A stretch of DNA of 64,000 nucleotides, taken from positions 3,224,001 to 3,288,000 of the forward strand of contig NZ_CP059154.1 of assembly GCF_013456555.2 (NCBI RefSeq). The letters are read 5' to 3'. This DNA comes from Natrinema zhouii (GTDB lineage Archaea > Halobacteriota > Halobacteria > Halobacteriales > Natrialbaceae). The notes under the pieces are model-generated. The model did no database searches. It worked only from the letters and a program-made list of their open reading frames with translations, and was not told where the DNA came from. A program made the translations under genes and the position numbers. Positions 17,766-26,115 of this stretch are shown piece after piece (the stretch's first letter is position 1; the number at the start of each line of letters is the position of its first letter).

Positions 17766-18572
17766 ATGACGACTCGTCGATTCGCAGCCGTTCTCGGAGT
17801 CATCGTCGTGGGTGTTCTCCTCAGTGGCTGCATTGCCCTTGACTCCCCCTCGAGCGATCCCGACGATCCCGACGACCCCGATCCCGAAGCGGTGTTCGAA
17901 GGCGCGTTCGTTCACGCCGACGATCTCGAAGACGTGCAGGGGAATCGGACGAGCGAAGTGACCAACGGCTCCGTGACGATCACGGAACCCGTTCGGGTTC
18001 AGAAACGACCGTACGTCGACGAGCGGACCGAGGTGCTCGATGCATCCGATCCCGCCGTGGACGCGAGCACCTACGTGTCGAACGCGACGATGAACTGGTT
18101 GTATTTCCCCGATTCACAGGTGGCCAAGCACTTCGAACCGGACGAGCCGTTCGACAGTGAACGGGTTCGATCGAACCGAGCCGAGATGGCCGACGAGCAA
18201 CTCGAAAAGTACGAGCTCGAGTACCAGGGCACGGAGCAGATCGCGGGCCGGGACGCACACGTTCTCGACGCCGAAGCGAAAAACGAGACCGTCGAGCGGG
18301 GTATTTCGGCGATCGTCGGCGATACCAAGTACGTCTACGCCCTCGAGACGAGCGATCCGGATCCGTCGGGCGAACTGCAGACCGTCGAACAGACGCTGTG
18401 GATCGACACGGAATACGACTACCCGCTCAAAGAGCGAGTCGTATTCGAGGAGCCCAACGGCGAGCGCATCGTCATGACCGAACAGTTCGAGTCGATCGCG
18501 TTCAACACCGGTCTCGACGACGAGACGTTCGCGTTCGAACCGCCGGAAAACGCGACGGTCGAGGAGTGGTGA
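17766..18572 (+). CDS. Secreted lipoprotein, LolA-like fold
   Basis: 268 aa. N-terminal signal with hydrophobic VLGVIVVGVLL and lipobox LSGC (Cys about 19), then an acidic Asp-Pro linker, suggesting anchoring to the outer face of the membrane. The remainder alternates beta strands (YVDERTEVLDASD, TMNWLYFPDSQVAKHF, QTLWIDTEYDYPLKE, FAFEPPENATV), the pattern of LolA/LppX-type proteins that haloarchaea carry in several copies. Ligand unknown. An AGGAG-containing leader precedes the ATG. Confidence 0.8.
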   Translation: MTTRRFAAVLGVIVVGVLLSGCIALDSPSSDPDDPDDPDPEAVFEGAFVHADDLEDVQGNRTSEVTNGSVTITEPVRVQKRPYVDERTEVLDASDPAVDASTYVSNATMNWLYFPDSQVAKHFEPDEPFDSERVRSNRAEMADEQLEKYELEYQGTEQIAGRDAHVLDAEAKNETVERGISAIVGDTKYVYALETSDPDPSGELQTVEQTLWIDTEYDYPLKERVVFEEPNGERIVMTEQFESIAFNTGLDDETFAFEPPENATVEEW

Positions 18573-18599
18573 GACGGCTGTCCATCACACTCACCGCGA

Positions 18600-19526
18600 C
18601 TATTCTGCCGGCTGGACGACGCTCTGACCGCTCTCGAGATCGAGTCCGCCCTCGAGCGTCCGGACGGGGTAGGGGATGTCGATCCCTTCCTCGTCGAAGC
18701 GTCCCTTGACCGCGGTGACGTACTCCCCGCGGGTTCGAACGAAGTCGGAACGGGACGGGTTCGAGATCCAGATCCGCGACTGGAGGCCGACGTCGGAGTC
18801 GCCCAGTTCCGTCAGGCGGACGGAGGGTTCGGGGTCGTCCATGATGTCGGGGTGGCGCTCGGCCTCGTCGACGATGATCTCGGTCGCCTGCTCGATGTCG
18901 TCGTCGTAGCCGATCCCGAAGACGAATTTCAGTCGGAGTTTGTCGGCGTCGACGGGATTCTTGAGGACGCCCTCGGTGAGCGCCGAATTGGGAACCGTGA
19001 GTAGTTCGTTGTCGAACGTTCGTACGCGGGTGACGCGGAGGCTGATGTCCTCGACGGTGCCCGAGTAGGTGCCGTCCTCCCACTCGATCCAGTCGCCGAT
19101 GCGGAACGGCTTGTCCGTGTAGATGAACACGCCGGCGACGAAGTTCGAGATGACGTTCTGCATCGCGAGCCCGACGGCGAGCGCGCCGGCCGCCGCGATG
19201 CCGGCCATCGAGACGAGGAAGTTCCCGAAGCCGGCGAAGCCGAAGGCGACCGCGAGCGCGAGGAACGCGACCCCGAACCGCGTAATCAATAGGAGCGGAT
19301 TCTGGGCGTGCTCGTCCAGCTCGCGCCTGTCCAGGGCTCGCCTGATCAGCGGAACGAGTACCAGCCGACCGATCAGCCAGATCGCCGCGAGCGCGACGAC
19401 GAATCGGATCGCCCCCTCGGCCATGTCGGCCTGAGCCGGAGTGAGCCACGCGTCCTCGAGCGCCTCACCGATCAGTCCGAGGCCCGTACTCCCGTTCTGA
19501 AGGGGGGTGACGGAACCGCCGTTCAT
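18600..19526 (-). CDS. mscS: MscS-family mechanosensitive channel
   Basis: 308 aa. Three or four N-terminal membrane helices. The third contains the Gly/Ala pore helix GIAAAGALAVGLAMQN and is followed by VISNFVAGVFIYTDKPFRIGDWIE, the MscS signature. A soluble beta/alpha-beta C-terminal domain follows. The channel opens on hypo-osmotic shock. Its ATG overlaps the stop of the CRM-domain gene by 4 bp, so the two are translationally coupled. Confidence 0.93.
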   Translation of the reverse strand: MNGGSVTPLQNGSTGLGLIGEALEDAWLTPAQADMAEGAIRFVVALAAIWLIGRLVLVPLIRRALDRRELDEHAQNPLLLITRFGVAFLALAVAFGFAGFGNFLVSMAGIAAAGALAVGLAMQNVISNFVAGVFIYTDKPFRIGDWIEWEDGTYSGTVEDISLRVTRVRTFDNELLTVPNSALTEGVLKNPVDADKLRLKFVFGIGYDDDIEQATEIIVDEAERHPDIMDDPEPSVRLTELGDSDVGLQSRIWISNPSRSDFVRTRGEYVTAVKGRFDEEGIDIPYPVRTLEGGLDLESGQSVVQPAE

Positions 19527-19771
19527 CGATGCAATACTGCGGTGTGTCCGCGCGTATCGATGAGCTCCGCGTGGACGTCTTCGGCGAGATCAGCCGCTTT
19601 CTCCTCGGTCGAACTCCCGGCGCGGGCGGCCCGTAGGAACTTCACCTTCACGAGGTCCCTGTTGTTTAGTTGGTCGTCGAGTTCGTCGACGACGGCTTCG
19701 ATACCGCTCTTGCCGACCCAGACGGTGACGTCGAGGTCGTGTGCGCGGCGCTTGAGTTCCTGTTGGTCCAT
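19523..19771 (-). CDS. YhbY-family RNA-binding protein (CRM domain)
   Basis: 82 aa, a single CRM domain: ELKRRAHDLDVTVWVGKSGI (helix plus GxxG-like loop), LDDQLNNRDLVKVKF and HAELIDTRGHTAVLHR. The family binds rRNA precursors and the ribosome. The start at MDQQELK was chosen because the longer frame is non-conserved. It is upstream of mscS with ATGA overlap and downstream of the RNase P component 4 gene, a recurring haloarchaeal order. Confidence 0.92.
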   Translation of the reverse strand: MDQQELKRRAHDLDVTVWVGKSGIEAVVDELDDQLNNRDLVKVKFLRAARAGSSTEEKAADLAEDVHAELIDTRGHTAVLHR

Positions 19772-19850
19772 ACCCGGGTAAGGGAGGGACGCGGTTTCAA
19801 TCTTCTCGATTCGATACGGACGGGCGACGGATAGTCTGTGATGCCGCGAT

Positions 19851-20129
19851 TCAGTCGTCGTACGGATATCTCGCGTGGGCACCGCAATCGCAGGTGACGA
19901 CGACGTGACCGTCCTGCAATCTGACGCGGGCGTTGGCCCCCGGCCGGAGATACGCATCACACCGGTCGCACGTAAACCGGCGAAACGTTCGCGGTAGTGT
20001 GAGTCGGTTTCGCTCTGCAACCCGCTGCGCGAGACGGACGTAGTAGCGGGCCCGGTCGGCGTCGCCGTCCGCTGCCGCCGCTCGAGCGAGGTCGTGAAGC
20101 CGTTCGATCCGTTCGACGGCGACGTCCAT
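19851..20129 (-). CDS. rnp4: Ribonuclease P protein component 4 (Rpp21/Rpr2)
   Basis: 92 aa. The N-terminal helical hairpin ERIERLHDLARAAAADGD ... ARYYVRLAQRVAERNR is followed by a zinc ribbon formed by CDRC (about 54-57) and CDC (about 80-82). Rnp4 helps the RNase P RNA process tRNA 5' ends. It is the first gene of the rnp4-yhbY-mscS set on the minus strand. Confidence 0.92.
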   Translation of the reverse strand: MDVAVERIERLHDLARAAAADGDADRARYYVRLAQRVAERNRLTLPRTFRRFTCDRCDAYLRPGANARVRLQDGHVVVTCDCGAHARYPYDD

Positions 20130-20459
20130 ACCTACCGTTTCGCTGGTTGACCTATTGATGTTGCGCTCCGCAACCGGGGTCGATTCATCGTCGGGAATAG
20201 TAGCTACCGAACGTCAGCGTCTCCCCGACCACACGACAGGAGCGCGATTCGGAGTGAGCGACGCGAGCGAGAAACGTAGACTGTACAACGTCTAAACCGC
20301 TTTAGTTGGAACTATATCCCGTAAGATAGCTTCTGAACAGCCGGACACACATTCAAGGTGGAGATACCACGAGTAGAAAGATTCTTTACTGTGACACGTA
20401 TTCGGTTATTATACGTAGTATTATTATATATCACATGATAGGAGGTGTTACATATCCGT
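20130..20459 (+). other. AT-rich promoter/leader region of the permuted binding-protein cassette
   Basis: No gene is supported. The right half is strongly AT-rich against a GC-rich background, with candidate TATA boxes TTATTATACG (about 20407-20416) and ATTATATATC (about 20422-20431). A strong Shine-Dalgarno, GGAGGTG (20441-20447), lies 12 bp before the ATG at 20460, so unlike many haloarchaeal mRNAs this one has a leader. GTG at 20445 lies within that SD and was rejected as the start. Confidence 0.55.
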
Positions 20460-22256
20460 ATGAATTGGTCCCCCACTCCCTCTAAGGACGGCACTAGCAG
20501 GCGGTCGTTCCTAGCTGCCGGCGCAGCAGGGGCAGCAATCGCGACGAGCGGTTGTCTCAATAACGTACGGAGCGTGGTCAGTCGAACCGGCAACGACCAG
20601 CTATCCCTGACTATCACGACGATTCCGGCGGAAGGAGACAGACAGGGCATCCAGATCGCCCGCCGCCTCGAGAAGAACCTCGAGAAAGTCGGTATAGCGA
20701 CCTCACTCGATATGCGGTCGCGGTCGGAGCTACTGGAAACGGTTCTGATCGAACACGACTTCGATATCTACGTCGGCCACCATCCTGCCGATTACGATCC
20801 CGACTTCCTCTACGAGACGCTCCACTCGACGTTCGCGAACGAATCCGGCTGGCAGAATCCCTTCGGCTTCACCAGTTGGGCGTTCGATGCGCTGCTGGAC
20901 GCACAGCGACGAGCCGAGGGCGACGACCGAATACAAAAAGTCCAGTCGGTCCTGAAAGCCCTGGCACAGGAGAAACCGTTCGACCCGATCTGTATGCCCG
21001 ACGAGCATCGTGTCGCCAGAGCCGGGCGCTTCGACGGCTGGGACGAGGCCGATCTCAGTACCCGTCACGGCTATCTCGGTCTCGAACCGGCCGACGGCGT
21101 CAATCAGCTGCACGCGCTCAAGAACGATGCTCGCGCGACGAATAATCTCAATCCGCTCTCGGCGACGATGCGAGAGCGCAATACGACGATCGACCTCCTC
21201 TTCGATTCGCTGGCAACGGTCAACAACGGCGAGGTGGAGCAATGGCTGGCCAAGTCCTGGGACTGGACGGAGCCGGACGACAGCGACCCAGAGTCGAACC
21301 TGACCGCGACAGTCACCCTCCACGAAGACTGCCAGTTCCACGACGGTGAGCCACTGACCGCCGAGGACGTCGCCTTCACCTATCGGTTCCTCAAGGATAC
21401 GTCACTCGGACGAACACCTACCTCGTCACCAGCACCGCGGTATCAGGGCCACGTCAACGTGATTGACAATATTTCCATCGACGACGACGCTGTCGATGGG
21501 ATGTACGAACTGCAATTTTCCTTCAACGGCAGTCGAGAGACCGCCAAGCGGGCGTTTACCGTACCGATCCTGCCAAAACACTACTGGCACGATCTGGTAG
21601 ACAGACGGGCGTCAAGCGGTGACTTCACAGCTCCACAAGGGCGGTGGCTCGCCGTCACGGGGAACCACATCCCACCCATCGGAAGCGGTCCCTTCCAGTT
21701 CGACAGTCGAACCGCGGACGAGGAGCTCCGGCTTACCCGATACGAGGATCACTTTACACTCCGAGATGACAACGAGCTCCCCGAGCCGACCGTCGACGAA
21801 CTCCGATTCGATATCGACCCCAGCAGCGCATCGTCGATCAGGCGGGTTGCCGGCGGCAGTGCGGACGTGACGGCCTCGGTCCTCGCCGCGTATACGATAG
21901 GAGCAATTCCCGACACTTCGGACATCGAACGGTTGCAAACCCCCTCACAAACCTTCTACCACCTCGGATTCAACGTCCGCAACGCGCCCTTCAGCAACAC
22001 GCACTTCCGACGCGCGATCACGCAGTTGATCGACAAGGAAGCGATCGCCAAAGAGGTGTTCTACGGGAACGCGACTCCCGTCGCAACGCCGGTCACCGAC
22101 GAGTGGGTGCCCGAGAGCCTCGAGTGGAACGGCGAAGACCCCGTAATGCCGTTCGTCGGTTCGGACGGAGAACTCAACGTCGAAGCGGCGAAAGCGTCGT
22201 TCGAAACAGCCGGTTTCCGGTACGATGATAACGGTCGGTTGCTTGGAGGCAACTAG
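20460..22256 (+). CDS. Substrate-binding lipoprotein, SBP_bac_5 family, apparently circularly permuted
   Basis: 598 aa. Twin Arg at 14-15 and lipobox TSGC (Cys32) mark a Tat-exported lipoprotein. Residues about 46-195 look like the C-terminal part of DppA/OppA proteins: LSLTITTIP, then ARRLEKNLEKVGI, DFDIYVGHHPADYDPDFLYETL, WAFDALLDAQRR, ALAQEKPFDPI and RFDGW. Residues from about 228 then follow the normal N-terminal order: LNPL, LLFDSLAT, FHDGEPLTAEDVAFTYRFL, ILPKHYW, PIGSGPFQF, FNVRNAPFSN, HFRRAITQLIDKEAI. The protein ends at FETAGFRYDDNGRLLGGN, exactly where ordinary family members enter the segment found here at the front. No permease or ATPase gene is nearby. It is followed 6 bp later by a PAP2 gene. 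Ligand unknown (peptides or other solutes in the family). Confidence 0.85.
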   Translation: MNWSPTPSKDGTSRRSFLAAGAAGAAIATSGCLNNVRSVVSRTGNDQLSLTITTIPAEGDRQGIQIARRLEKNLEKVGIATSLDMRSRSELLETVLIEHDFDIYVGHHPADYDPDFLYETLHSTFANESGWQNPFGFTSWAFDALLDAQRRAEGDDRIQKVQSVLKALAQEKPFDPICMPDEHRVARAGRFDGWDEADLSTRHGYLGLEPADGVNQLHALKNDARATNNLNPLSATMRERNTTIDLLFDSLATVNNGEVEQWLAKSWDWTEPDDSDPESNLTATVTLHEDCQFHDGEPLTAEDVAFTYRFLKDTSLGRTPTSSPAPRYQGHVNVIDNISIDDDAVDGMYELQFSFNGSRETAKRAFTVPILPKHYWHDLVDRRASSGDFTAPQGRWLAVTGNHIPPIGSGPFQFDSRTADEELRLTRYEDHFTLRDDNELPEPTVDELRFDIDPSSASSIRRVAGGSADVTASVLAAYTIGAIPDTSDIERLQTPSQTFYHLGFNVRNAPFSNTHFRRAITQLIDKEAIAKEVFYGNATPVATPVTDEWVPESLEWNGEDPVMPFVGSDGELNVEAAKASFETAGFRYDDNGRLLGGN

Positions 22257-22262
22257 GTCCCA

Positions 22263-23135
22263 ATGCTTGCCGAGGTGCTGACGCAGCTTGTCATTGTAAT
22301 CGCGATTCTGGTGCCGGTGTCGATCATCCTCTTCATCGGCCGTGAGCGCCTGGCTCAAACGCGCACGGAGTGGCGAAGTCGACTCCGGACCGTTGCCCCG
22401 GTAGTCGCCGTGTTGCTCGTCGTGTTACTGATCAACCGGGTCGCCCGACAGACGGCACCGAAGCTTTCGCGGGAGGTCGGGATCCGTCTGACGTGGGCGT
22501 TTTACGAGATCGAAGGGGAGTTTATCCTGATCTTCCAGTCGATCCAGACGGCGGAGATGTCGGCGTACTTCTCGTCGATCTACATCTACGGCTACACGTT
22601 CCTGCTGATCTTCCCGATTATCGCCTACTTTACGCTCTCCGATACACGGATCTTTCGTCGGCTACTGACGGCCTACGCACTCAACTACGCGATCGGATTG
22701 GTCCTGTATATCGCCGTCATCGCGTACGGCCCCCGGAACGTGATGCCTGCCGAACTCACGGAGCGAATGCTGTACGATACGAACCCGCAGTACCAGTTTC
22801 TCACGCAGGAGGTCAACGCTAGCACCAACGTCTTCCCGTCGCTCCACACGTCGCTTTCGGCGACCGTTGCGGCGTTCGCATGGCAGACGCGGGCAGCGTT
22901 TCCGAGGTGGGTTCCCGTTGCAATCGTGTTAGCAATCAGCGTCGCGATTTCGACGATGTATCTCGGCATCCACTGGGGACTCGACGTTACGGCAGGGCTG
23001 GTGCTCGCCGCCGGTTCTGTCGCCCTCTCGGACCAGCTCGTCGACCGCTGGTCGCTCGAGGAGCTAGCCGAGATGCTCGGCGATCGGTTCCCCTGGCTGC
23101 AGGAGCGACTCCCCTGGCTGCAGGAACACGATTGA
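22263..23135 (+). CDS. PAP2-superfamily membrane phosphatase
   Basis: 290 aa with about six membrane helices. The PAP2/vanadium-haloperoxidase motifs are late: FPSLHTSLSAT (central Ser-x-His, about 200-210) and YLGIHWGLDVTAG (terminal His-x3-Asp, about 238-250). The layout resembles the inositol-phosphorylceramide-synthase/AUR1-like branch of PAP2, acting on lipid phosphates at the membrane. The C-terminus carries a short duplication, WLQERLPWLQEHD. It starts 6 bp after the first permuted binding protein, so the two are co-transcribed. Confidence 0.85.
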   Translation: MLAEVLTQLVIVIAILVPVSIILFIGRERLAQTRTEWRSRLRTVAPVVAVLLVVLLINRVARQTAPKLSREVGIRLTWAFYEIEGEFILIFQSIQTAEMSAYFSSIYIYGYTFLLIFPIIAYFTLSDTRIFRRLLTAYALNYAIGLVLYIAVIAYGPRNVMPAELTERMLYDTNPQYQFLTQEVNASTNVFPSLHTSLSATVAAFAWQTRAAFPRWVPVAIVLAISVAISTMYLGIHWGLDVTAGLVLAAGSVALSDQLVDRWSLEELAEMLGDRFPWLQERLPWLQEHD

Positions 23136-23274
23136 AGCCAGGGCTCTCCATCCGGCTCCGTCGACGGATTTTCCACACCGCACACGTTGTCGACAGGACC
23201 GTGGTTACCCCCTCATACCTTCTGAGAACATAATGCTGTTATATCGTGGCGAGTAACACTAGGAGACGACCAAA

Positions 23275-25053
23275 ATGATCGGACGACGGGCCGCCCCAAA
23301 ACGCAGCAGCCGCGACACTGACGGCACCTCCATCAGCCGTCGGGCCGCGCTGGCAGCGACCGCCGGTCTGACGGTCTCGACCAGCGGTTGCATTCAACGA
23401 CTGCAGGATTTCGTTACCCGGGACAACATCGACCAACTCTCCCTAACGATCACCACCCTCCCCGACGAAAGCGACAGAGCGTGCATCAGGATCGCGAACG
23501 AACTGGAACGTGCGTTCAAATCCGTCGGGATCGACGTCTCCTACAGGGTCCGGTCGGACATCGACTTCCACCGGACGGTGCTGTACGACCACGAGTTCGA
23601 CATCTGCATCGGCCGCCACCCAGGCGGAACCGATCCCGACTACCTCTATGAAGCGTTGCACTCGCTGTACACCGACGAATCGGGGTGGCAGAACCCCTTC
23701 GGCTACACCAACCTGATCGTCGACAACCTCCTCGAGAAGCAACGCCGTACTGAAGGCGAGGTGCGCCAGCGGGCCGTCACGAACGTCCTTGAGGCGATTG
23801 CGGTCGAACAGCCGTTCATTCCGATCTGCGTCCCCGATGAACACCGGGCCGTCAGAACGGATCGGTTCGCCGGCTGGAGCGAAGACCACCTCGCGACTCG
23901 TCGCGGCTATCTCGGTCTCGAGCCGTCGGCCGGCGTCGAGACGCTACGCGCCACCCAAACGGATTCCAGACCGACGGCAAACCTCAATCCCCTCGCGGCC
24001 GACTATCGCGGTCGCGGAACGATTACTGACTTGCTCTACGACTCGCTGGCGACGGACGACCCCACTGGTGACGTTCACCCGTGGCTCGCAGAGTCGTTGG
24101 ACTGGGACGGGGATACGCTCGATATCTGGCTGCGAGATGACTGCGAGTTCCATGACGGCAAAGCGGTCACCGCCAGCGATGTGGCGTTCACGTACGAGTT
24201 CCTCGCAGACATGTCCCTCGGAAACAACGAGGGTGCCTCGCCTGCACCCCGGTTTCGCGGACAAGTCGAGGCCGTCGAAACGGTCGACGTCCTGGGGAAC
24301 GATCACCTCGAAATTTCGGTCGATACGAACCAGACGGTCGGTGAACGCGCCCTTCTCGTCCCGATACTCCCCGAACACATCTGGCGCGACCGCGCAACCG
24401 ACGCCAGGGGGCCTGGCGGTGTCAGCATCTCCCAGGGGACCACGAGGGCGGTCGTGACGGACAATACCGAGCCGATCGGGAGCGGACCGTTCCAGTTCGT
24501 GGACCGAACCGAAGGCGAGCAACTCACGTTCGAGCGGTTCGACTCCCACTTTACGCTCGAGGACGACATCGAGCTTCCGGCACCGACCGTCGAAGAGTTC
24601 TCGATCGGAATCGTCCCGAGCGGGAAGAGCGCGGTTCAGGCCGTCGAGGGCGACGACGCAGACGTTACGATGTCGGCACTCGAGTCGCACATCATCGACG
24701 AAGTCGACCGGTCCGGCAGCGGTCGATTAATCGAGTCGCCGTCGTGGACGTTCTACTTCCTCGGCTTCAACGCACGGAGTGCACCGTTTAGCAATCCGCG
24801 ATTCCGGCGCGTTCTCGCACAGTTGATCGACAAGGAATGGCTGGTCGAGGATGTGTTCCACGGAAACGCACGACCCGTCGCGACGCCAGTCACCGAGGAG
24901 TGGGTGCCCGAGAGCCTCGAGTGGGACGGCAGCGACCCCGAGACGCCGTTTCTGGGCACTGATGGCGAAGTGAACGTCAACGCGGCACGAATGGCGTTCG
25001 AAGACGCCGGCTTTCGGTACGACGATCAGGATCGACTCCGGGTTAGACAGTAA
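23275..25053 (+). CDS. Second circularly permuted substrate-binding lipoprotein (paralogue)
   Basis: 592 aa, similar along its whole length to the protein at 20460-22256. Twin Arg at 22-23, lipobox TSGC (Cys39). The front segment again matches the family C-terminus (LSLTITTLP, DFHRTVLYDHEFDICIG, TDPDYLYEALHS, AIAVEQPFIPICVPDEHR, DRFAGW). The normal N-terminal order then starts near LNPLAADYRG, with FHDGKAVTASDVAFTYEFL, ILPEHIW, PIGSGPFQF and RFRRVLAQLIDKEW. It ends at AFEDAGFRYDDQDRLRVRQ. Two copies with the same arrangement argue against an assembly or frame error. A 139 bp gap separates it from the PAP2 gene; it may have its own promoter. Confidence 0.85.
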   Translation: MIGRRAAPKRSSRDTDGTSISRRAALAATAGLTVSTSGCIQRLQDFVTRDNIDQLSLTITTLPDESDRACIRIANELERAFKSVGIDVSYRVRSDIDFHRTVLYDHEFDICIGRHPGGTDPDYLYEALHSLYTDESGWQNPFGYTNLIVDNLLEKQRRTEGEVRQRAVTNVLEAIAVEQPFIPICVPDEHRAVRTDRFAGWSEDHLATRRGYLGLEPSAGVETLRATQTDSRPTANLNPLAADYRGRGTITDLLYDSLATDDPTGDVHPWLAESLDWDGDTLDIWLRDDCEFHDGKAVTASDVAFTYEFLADMSLGNNEGASPAPRFRGQVEAVETVDVLGNDHLEISVDTNQTVGERALLVPILPEHIWRDRATDARGPGGVSISQGTTRAVVTDNTEPIGSGPFQFVDRTEGEQLTFERFDSHFTLEDDIELPAPTVEEFSIGIVPSGKSAVQAVEGDDADVTMSALESHIIDEVDRSGSGRLIESPSWTFYFLGFNARSAPFSNPRFRRVLAQLIDKEWLVEDVFHGNARPVATPVTEEWVPESLEWDGSDPETPFLGTDGEVNVNAARMAFEDAGFRYDDQDRLRVRQ

Positions 25054-25142
25054 GCGCTGCCGAATCGGGAGCCGCTCATGACACAGTTCTCGCGTCGCTC
25101 GTCGATACGGATAGACGACAAAACGGGACGGTGAGACCGGTA

Positions 25143-25538
25143 CTAGTCCTCGAGCGCGTCGGCGATGCGCTTGAGCGCGCGAGTCTGGTCACGCAGTTCG
25201 TCGCGCATCTGTCGGACTTCGCGGACGAGTTCTTCGTTGCTCTCGTCCTGTCCGCCGGGGCCGCCGGGACCAGCGCCCGGGCCGCCTGGTCCGGCACCGG
25301 GGCCGCCACCGCCGCCCATCATACCGCCCATCATCTGAGCGAACGGGTTGCCGCCGCCGCCCATGCCGCCGGGGCCGCCGCCGCCACCGCCGCCGAACGG
25401 GCTTTCGGGGGGCTCGCCCTCGCCTTCTCCCTCTTCGGCGCGTTTTTCGCGGATCTCCTCGACTCGCTCGCGGAAGGATTTCTCCTCGCTACCTTCGCTT
25501 GCGTCGTCTCCGTCGGGGGAGTCGTTTTCGTCCGTCAT
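25143..25538 (-). CDS. Gly/Met-rich low-complexity protein with C-terminal coiled coil
   Basis: 131 aa from MTDENDSPDG; the longer frame adds 18 non-conserved residues. An acidic N-terminus contains a charged helix (SFRERVEEIREKRAEE). Residues about 45-98 are almost only Gly, Pro, Ala and Met (PFGGGGGGGPGGMGGGG, MMGGMMGGGGG). The C-terminus is an amphipathic helix EELVREVRQMRDELRDQTRA. The Gly-Met tract recalls the GroEL C-terminal GGM tail, but no homology is claimed. Function unknown. Confidence 0.7.
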   Translation of the reverse strand: MTDENDSPDGDDASEGSEEKSFRERVEEIREKRAEEGEGEGEPPESPFGGGGGGGPGGMGGGGNPFAQMMGGMMGGGGGPGAGPGGPGAGPGGPGGQDESNEELVREVRQMRDELRDQTRALKRIADALED

Positions 25539-25666
25539 ACCATCCGATTCTGTAGCGGCGGGGAAAAGGGTTGCCATGTCTCGAATGAGCACGGCGGCCC
25601 GACCGTCGACGGGTCATCGATCGTTGCCTGCAGAAGATGCAACCGGGCGGCCCCGGTAGCGATCAT

Positions 25667-26014
25667 ATGGCCGGCGACAACCCCGCTCGAGAACCGATCG
25701 TCAGCGAGGGACCATACGCCGTCGTCGATAGCTCGAGCGACGACACCGAGACGTATCGACTCGTCGTACTCGACGACGATGCCACCGAGACCGAATCTGC
25801 AGACGGGATACCGGTCGACGACGCGACGGTCGACGACCTCGCGGCCGCAGTCGAACGGCTTCGCGGACGCCTGTCTGATACCAACGACTCGCCGGAATCG
25901 GTCGAACTGACCTGCCACGAGTGTGGCAAGAGCTGGACCTACACGGGATCCGACGAGTATGCCTCGTGTCCGAACTGTGAGGCGGCGGTTCCACTCGAGG
26001 GAATCGGCCCGTAA
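25667..26014 (+). CDS. Acidic protein with C-terminal zinc ribbon
   Basis: 115 aa from MAGDNPAREP; an ATG at 25637 would add 10 residues. The N-terminal half has strands and a helix (EGPYAVVDSSSDDTETYRLVVLDDD, TVDDLAAAVERLRGRL). The C-terminus has a zinc ribbon CHECGKSW-x10-CPNC (about 82-103). This looks like a small haloarchaeal regulator or accessory protein, not further identified. The start region overlaps no gene; the Gly-rich gene is divergent. Confidence 0.7.
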   Translation: MAGDNPAREPIVSEGPYAVVDSSSDDTETYRLVVLDDDATETESADGIPVDDATVDDLAAAVERLRGRLSDTNDSPESVELTCHECGKSWTYTGSDEYASCPNCEAAVPLEGIGP

Positions 26015-26115
26015 ACCCACTGGTGATTCGGTGATCGAGTCTACAGCCTTACTCAAGACCTGGTTCGATGACGCTTGGTAGAGAGACACCTGTCATTTCA
26101 GATGGAGTAACCGAC

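Noticed and set aside
20445..20459. GTG start for the first permuted binding protein
   Set aside because: The GTG lies within the GGAGGTG ribosome-binding site; ATG at 20460 gives correct spacing and a normal Tat signal.
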